64,000 nt of DNA, from contig RWJK01000969.1 of assembly GCA_004335835.1 (NCBI GenBank), forward strand, positions 1 to 64,000, given 5' to 3'. Below the pieces are notes generated by a model that saw only the letters and a program-made list of their open reading frames with translations, searched no databases and had not been told where the DNA came from. A program made the position numbers and the translations under genes. This document shows positions 58,016-64,000 of the stretch, piece by piece; the first letter of the stretch is position 1; each line of letters starts with the position of its first letter. Source of the DNA: Scenedesmus sp. ARA3. Taxonomy: Eukaryota > Chlorophyta > Chlorophyceae > Sphaeropleales > Scenedesmaceae.

Positions 58016-60033
58016 ATGGACAGGCTAAACGCTGTGCTAGTGGAGCATGTACTACGCCTGCTTCCACCCTCTGCGCTAGCAGCTGCCGAGGGTACTTGCC
58101 AGCAATGGTGAGCAGCACCACACGGCAGCGGCAAGCTGCAAAGAGCAGCAGCAGTGGCCACACAACCGTCGCAGCAAAGCACCATCAGCTCGCTGTCTGT
58201 TTGAGCTGCTAAACTTATCTACTTGTATGCCTGCAATCTGTCTGCAGGGCGGAGCTCATAACGCAGCGGCAGCTGTGGCGAGCTCATGCAGCTGCAAATG
58301 TGCAGCTGGGCATCGTCACTGGTGCAGCTGCTGTTGGCGGCTCAACCTCGCGACAGGCAGCAGCTGTTGACTGGCGCCAGACATGCCTGCAGCAGTGAGT
58401 GTGAGGCGCAGCAGTGAAACAGACTGTTTGTTGCCCGTGAGCACCACCTTGATATGGTTACAAGCAGCAGCCTGCTGTTGCGTGTTTCATGCACTGCATG
58501 GTGCGCGCCTGGCGCCTAAATGCACTGACGACATGCAGCTGCGCCTATTCAACACATGTACATACAGCAGTCGCACACATGGCACTACACCTCTTCCTTC
58601 ATCAACTCTTCCCACACATGCCCAACCTCAACCATCCGCAGGGCAGCTGCAGCAAAGTGGCGTTCCGGCAAGCTGCTGCTCTCAGCCACCCTTGCTGGCC
58701 ACCGCGGCCCTGTCACCTGCATCGCAGCCCTGCAGCACATCATAGCCACAGGCAGCAGCGACTGCAGCGCACGAGTGTGGGACTTGCAGGAAAGCCGCCA
58801 GCTGCAGCTGCTGCAGCATGCTGAGCCGTTAGTGGCTGTGGCGCTGCCGAGTGTGAGCTTGTGTGTGACTGCAACAGCACAGTCGGCGCACCTCTGGCGC
58901 CAGGGCAAAGCGATCCGGCGCTTCGACGTCACGCCAGTGAGTTGCGCTGTGCCTGCGTGCTGCAGCTATAAGCTGCCCACAGCAGCTGCACCACTGGTGG
59001 CTCAACAAAGCAATAGTGCTGCACTGTCCAAAAGACATGTGTGCAGCAATCCCCTTGCGGATTCTGTCCCCAGCATGACGTTTTCTTACTGCCTTGCCTG
59101 CTGCTTGCTGAAGTGCCGCAGCCAGCTGCTTGGCGAAGGGGGCAGCATCGCCTCCGTGCTGCTGCGCATGCCACATGCCACGCTGCACCATCCATTTCTG
59201 ACTTGATGATCAACTGCTGTGCTGCACATGCACTCCTTTGCAATATGGTGTGGTTCCAGGGTGGCCGCCTAACCTGCCTCGCCCTGACAGACACGCAGCT
59301 GCTGCTGGGCAGCACTGCAGGCGCCGTGCAGCACTTTGACCTGTTCAGCGGCAGCCAGCAGCTCATCACGCGCCACGGCAGCAGCGTCACATGCCTGCTG
59401 GCACAGCAGCAGCAGCAGCAGCAGCAGGGGCTGGCAGCAGCAGCAGAGGCGGAAGACTGGCACATCATTGTGGGCACAGCAGATGGCCAGGTAAGGACCA
59501 GCCACTGCTGCTGTGGCGCTGCACTGCATGGCGCACTGTAATGCTTGGCCTAGCCTGTGGTGTCGCGGCTGTTGGTATTGTGCCATCAGCGCCAGCTGCT
59601 GCTTCTGCATTCAACATACGGCCTTGATGCAGCTGCACTCGCAGGGTTGCTGTGTGCAGGTTGTGGAGCAACACGTTTCCCCAGGCATAGCTCGCCACCT
59701 GGCTACACTGCCAACTTGTCAGCTGGGAGTTTCTGCTCTGCTGCTGCTGTCGGTTGGCTTTTGTGCCCGTTTGTTGACATACGTCTATGTTTGTGTCTGT
59801 AATTTGTGCTGCAGGTCAGCTGCATGGCTGCCAGTACAGGCCGGGCCCTGTGGCAGCTGCCCACCAAGTACCCCTCAAGAGTAGTAGCTCTCAACGTGCA
59901 GCAGTACTGGCAGCAGCAGCAAGAGCACCATCTACACCGTTCAAGGAGGGCTCAGCAGCAGCAGCAGCAGCAGCAAGTGCAGCTCTTGTACGTGCTCAAT
60001 GCACGCTCGCAGCTCATCTGCTGGCAAATGCCA

Positions 60034-60079
<46 letters not shown>

Positions 60080-61137
60080 AGGCGGCACCAATGCAGCTGC
60101 AGCTGCCGACTTGCAAGCAGTGCATAGCCAGGCTGCTGAAAATGATGCCGGGCACAAGCACCAAGGCTCCAGCAGGGCGGCAGCGCAACAGCAAGGCTGC
60201 AGGGAAGCAACCAGGCCAGGCAGCTGTAGCAGCCAACAGCGCTGCTACAGCTGCAGCAGGTGGGCCATCTGCAAGCCAGGGTGCAACAGCTGCACCGCTG
60301 GGTGTCATCGGCCGTACAGCTGCTGCAGGTGGCAGCAGCAGCAGCAGCAACGGCGACCAGAAGCCCTTAGCCGTGTGTGAACTGCCGGTAGTGCCAGAGA
60401 CAGGGCTGCTGGCGAGTCTTATGCCACATAATGCAAAGGGCTGCAGCAGCCTGGCGTGCCCAGAGTTCGGCAACAGCTGCCTGTTTGTGGGCAGCAGCGA
60501 TGGTTACCTGTCAGTTGCTGAGCTGGTGCACGTGACGACCAGCAGCACGCCTGCGGGCAAAGATGGTGGCAGCAGCAACAGCAGCAGCAACCAAGAAGCA
60601 GGCAGCAGCAGCAACAGCCAGCTGGCCGAAGGCGCTGCAGGAGTGCCTCAGCAGCCGGGGCCCGCAGATGCAAACGCTAGTGGTGAGATCGCAATTGCAG
60701 CTGCTGCTGCAGCTGCTGCTGCTGCTGCTGCTGGGGAGCCTGTCAGTGTGCAGCAGACCGTGGCGAGCTGGGTTGACAGCAGCAGCAGTGCCAGCGGCAG
60801 CTCTGGCTGTGCTTTACAGCTGCAGCTAGCGCGCCGCTGCTCTCTGGCCAAGCTGTCAAAGATAGTTGGGCAAGGAGCTAGGCAAAGGTCTGTCCCAGGT
60901 CGTACAGTGTCCGCGGCAGTAGCACAGAAGGGCGCTGCTGGCGGAGATGCAGCGGCTGCAGATGTGCCTGGGACAGCAGCAGCAGCAGCGGCGGCAGCGG
61001 CATTGCCAGCTGCTGATGTTGGTCAGGCTGCTGATGCGGCTGGAGTCAGGTGTGCCGTCTTTACTGCTGCCGGGAAGGTTGCTGTGGGGTTGGCTTCTGG
61101 CCATGTTTGCTTGCTGCGCTTGCGTGCCAGCGCGTGA
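58016..61137 (+). CDS. F-box / WD40-repeat protein, 695 aa, five exons
   Basis: Likely substrate receptor of an SCF ubiquitin ligase. Exons: 58016-58107, 58248-58394, 58642-58936, 59260-59490 and 59815-61137 (stop); phases fit (2, 2, 0, 0). The F-box spans the first two exons (LVEHVLRLLPPSALAAAEGT, QQWAELITQRQLWRAH). WD40 blades follow: KLLLSATLAGHRGPVTCIAA with DCSARVWDLQ, then AQSAHLWRQGKAIRRF, RLTCLALTDTQLLLGSTAGA, WHIIVGTADGQ|VSCMAASTGRALWQL and a last one VRCAVFTAAGKVAVGLASGH. The second half of exon 5 has large A/S/Q-rich insertions (near 60000-60075, 60560-60620 and 60695-60735) between blades. Low-complexity insertions make blade counting uncertain; five to seven are likely. Confidence 0.8.
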
Positions 61138-62251
61138 CACTGTGTCGTGTGCACAGTGACTGTTCAATGGCGTAGCGGCCCTAGTGCTGGTGGAGTGCTC
61201 TTGCATCCCTTTTTGCAGTAGGGTTATTTCAGGATGAGCAATGCGTGTTGTCGGCACTTCCCTGTTGCACACCAGTGCTCTGTAGCCCTGGTTAAGGCAG
61301 GGTAAGCAAGCTTAGGTCTTGCATCAAGTCAGGACCGGAACTGGGCCAACAGAAGGACACATGTTGATGAGCGATGATGATCAGCATCCACAGCAGCCTG
61401 CCAGGCTGGCAGCTTGGTATGACTCATAGTATCGGATACTGGTGAACATTCCTCAATCCGCATGTTTTTCATGTCAGCAACATCAGTGGCAGCCTTGGTG
61501 GTCGGGTGCCACCACTGTCATTGTCGGTCAGTGGCACCCAAGGCAACTTGAAGCAGTGCAGCATCAATGCAGGTGCAGGTGGGTTAGTAACCGCCTCCAC
61601 TCCGCAGTGACTGCTGAGCAGCGGCACTTCAAGTGCACTTAGAGGCAGCTGCTGCCCATGAAGCGCAGCTTGCACCTGCAGCACGCGTCATATTTGTTTT
61701 GCAACAACTGCAGAAATCTACCCTGTGGGCTTCACAGCAAGATGCTGCATGTCCAGCCTGGCACGGTGACGGTGTGATTCGTCAACGCATGCTGAGTGCA
61801 CGAAGCTAGCATAATACGCCTCTTTGTCGTTTTAAACTAAGTTAAGGAAACAAAGTCAAAGAGCTGCGCCCAGACAGGCACGCTTTCTGCCACCCAAGTC
61901 CCAGAACGAGAAAAGCATCTTTGACTGGATGCTGCAGGGACCGTCCCACATCCTGCCTGTACTGTCAAGACATCAGAACAAGCTCATTCTATGCAGCTGA
62001 TCTGCCGCTTTTTCGCGAAGGGCGGTTTGGCCTGCTGAACACCCCCAGACTGTCAGAGGAATCTTTTGACTTAGATGCGTCCCCATGCGAGGCCACCTCA
62101 TTGTGAACCTTCTGCTGTACAGTTGATTGCGTTTGGAGGTGTCAAAAGCCGAATAGCGGACCACACTATAGGCCGCAACGCCCAGCCTGGGCCGGCCTTT
62201 GGCCACCCTGCTCCAGGCAGATCATCATAGACCTGAAATCGATCGATCGAG
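61138..62251. other. Intergenic stretch with an imperfect inverted repeat
   Basis: Holds the 3' UTR of the WD40 gene and the promoter of the kinase gene. GCCTTG and GGTGCCAC near 61492-61514 pair with GTGGCACC and CAAGGC near 61533-61547, an interrupted 14-bp stem. ATCGATCGATCGA lies just before the kinase start. Nothing else recognised. Confidence 0.4.
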
Positions 62252-64000
62252 ATGTTTTCTTGCTTTAGAGGTGGCGTGCAGCGTGAGGAAGTAGGCTATG
62301 GATATAGAACGGCTCGCGTGCTTGGGCAAGGCGCAAATGGAAGCGTGTATCTAGCGCGTGAGGACAGCAAAGGAGGACAAGTATGCGCTGTTAAGACCTG
62401 TAGCGTAGCGGCTGCAGCCTGGCAGCACCAGATGGCGCAACGCGAGGCCAGCCACTTGTCTCAAACCGCTCAGCACGTCTCGCTGGTCAGACCATACTCG
62501 GTGAGTGATGCTTCACACTTTCTAAATAATTTTGGGCGAGAAAGGCTGCCATCGGAGGCGCAGAGGGACACCCTGTGGCTGCGTCAGCAACCTCTCACAA
62601 GCACGGCATCTGCTTGCAAGCCCACAGTTCCTTTGAAATGCGGCTTATTTGTCAATCTCGGCAGCGACAAGGGTCAGCAGATGTCGTTGCGGTAGTGCGT
62701 GCGTTCAGCCTTCGCCCAGCCTGCGGTAGCTGGAACTGTATACCAACAGCGACGTTTAGTGGGTTATTTATTGTATATGCCGACATGATGCTTATTGGAT
62801 TGAGCTTGACTTGCGGGTCGACAACGGATGGAAGCGAAGAACGGGGCTTGCCTGCAAGCATAGGTAATGCCTGATTTACTCAATAATGACGATGATATTG
62901 TCTGCAGGTGCGCCTGACGCCAGACAATCTGCAGCTGGTGCTGCAGCACTGCTCTGGTGGCACACTGGAGTCCTACTGCAAGCAGCACCGCGTGTCTGAG
63001 GACCTGGCATGCTTCTTTTTCCATCAACTAGTTGCGGTGCTGGAACACCTGCACAGCTCAAAGATCGCATACCGCGACATGAAGCTGCAGAACGTGCTGC
63101 TGCGCAGCAAGCCAAGCCGCAGCAGCCCCCCTCGCTTGGTGCTGTGCGACTTGGGCACAGCCAAGGCCTGGACAGGCCAGCACATGCGATGCGAGACGTT
63201 TGTTGGCACGCCGGGTGAGTGCCACGGCTGTTCAATGTGCCTGGCGATGCTGTGGCGGCGGGCAATAGGTTGTCAGCAAGGCAGTACGGCTTAGCAGCAG
63301 GCCATCTGGCATGCAAGCATACCGCGACCATGCTGCGCCACCAGTGTCCGACCTGCAGCGCTGCCATACTGACAAGCTGTCTGCTTGCTGCTGTCCTGCG
63401 AACACTTTGCGTGTCCTGCAGGCTTCATGGCGCCGCAGGTGCTGGCCAGCATGTTTAACGGGCTCAACACGCCGCGCACAGATGCCAGCAGCGACAGCAG
63501 CCAGCACAGCCGCACCAGCCAGTCCTCCAGCAACACATACGACGCCCGCAAGGCAGACATCTGGGCGCTGGGGGCCCTGCTGCACTACATGCTGCACCGG
63601 CAGCTGCCATACGGCTACGACAGCTTTGCGCCGCTGCTGCCGCCGCAAGAGGCGCTGCTGACGCTGCTGCAGCTGGAGAACCAGCACACCTGGAAGGACG
63701 CAGCTGGCGCACACGGCCTGCAGCCGATCAGCGCAGAAGCACAGGACCTGCTGGACCAGCTGCTGCACCAGGATGAGCAGCAGCGCATCAGCATACGCCG
63801 CATCAAGCTGCACCCTTGGTTCAACCGGCCGCTGCCAGCGCAGTACGCCAAAGCGCTGAAAGATATGCAGCAGGAGCAGGCAGCGCTCAGCGCGGCAGCA
63901 GCGTGCAGCGCAGCCAATGCAGCCAGCAGTGCCGCGCAGGCGCGCGAGCTTGCAGGAACAGCAGTGGATCGCTTGTTTGAGCTGAGCCGCTGCCCTGCTG
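62252..64000 (+). CDS. Serine/threonine protein kinase, 3' end beyond window
   Basis: Protein kinase, partial at the right edge. Exons: 62252-62500, 62908-63214 and 63422 to the window end; phases fit (0, 1). Lobes in order: glycine loop GQGANGSVYLA, VAIK-type lysine in VCAVKTC, a likely alpha-C Glu in QREASHL, LQHCSGGTLESYC hinge, catalytic loop YRDMKLQNVLL, metal-binding CDLGTAKAW, activation segment FVGTPGFMAPQ, then ARKADIWALGALLHYMLHRQ and subdomain XI RISIRRIKLHPWF. After the domain an A-rich tail with coiled-coil character begins. HRD is Y-R-D, DFG is D-L-G, and APE is A-P-Q; the catalytic K, D and N residues remain, so activity is likely. A Ser/Thr-rich insertion (DASSDSSQHSRTSQSSS) follows the activation segment. 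CAMK/AMPK-like grouping is a guess. Confidence 0.85.

Noticed and set aside
61921..62206. Small frames on both strands just before the kinase
   Set aside because: Short, no domain, and in the expected promoter region of the kinase gene.
1..64000. Search for transposable elements
   Set aside because: No reverse transcriptase, integrase, transposase or capsid-like motifs and no long terminal repeats were seen; the repeats present are local tandem ones.

Overview
This is nuclear DNA of a eukaryote, most likely a chlorophyte green alga. The genes are split by many short GT-AG introns. CAG/CTG triplet runs occur in exons and introns, giving poly-Q and poly-A tracts. The gene set fits a plant-lineage microalga: a riboflavin-pathway HAD phosphatase of plant type, a DnaJ-type zinc-finger protein, an F-box/WD40 protein, a leucine-rich-repeat protein of a layout I associate with algae, and a UPF0193-family protein. 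Sphaeropleales or Chlamydomonadales is my inference; nothing in the window fixes the genus. One assembly gap (N) lies at 41014-41159.

Layout, left to right. Minus strand: a four-EF-hand calmodulin-like protein (818-3515); an unrecognised 473-residue protein in seven exons (4168-8259); a PyrP2-type HAD phosphatase (11095-13037); a UPF0193/EVG1-family protein (13922 to about 15390); an RNase P Rpr2/Rpp21-domain protein with a 1,169-residue Q-rich C-terminal exon (16007-20442); a TFIIS N-domain protein (23220 to at least 25964); APC10/DOC1 (27192-29017); and an unrecognised single-exon protein (32271-32909). Plus strand: a 747-residue bZIP factor in eight exons (35247-40695). A repeat-rich stretch follows (40696-45421), then a minus-strand multi-pass membrane protein that I could only partly resolve (45422 to about 48960), a weak plus-strand candidate (49536-50203) and a DnaJ-type zinc-finger protein (50237-51436, minus). 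The right end is all plus strand: PIG-M GPI mannosyltransferase (51866-54272), an LRR protein (54785-57368), an F-box/WD40 protein (58016-61137) and a Ser/Thr kinase cut by the window edge (62252 onward).

For most of these genes I worked out exon borders by hand and checked that reading phases match across every intron. These are ordinary housekeeping and regulatory genes with no sign of a shared pathway, and no transposase, reverse transcriptase, CRISPR array or viral gene was seen.

The strongest unexplained signal is structural. In at least three genes, introns contain decayed copies of the neighbouring exon's end together with its splice site, sometimes two to four copies in series. Separately, long CTG runs sit directly against 3' splice sites. 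A 70-bp perfect palindrome lies inside an intron of the UPF0193 gene.
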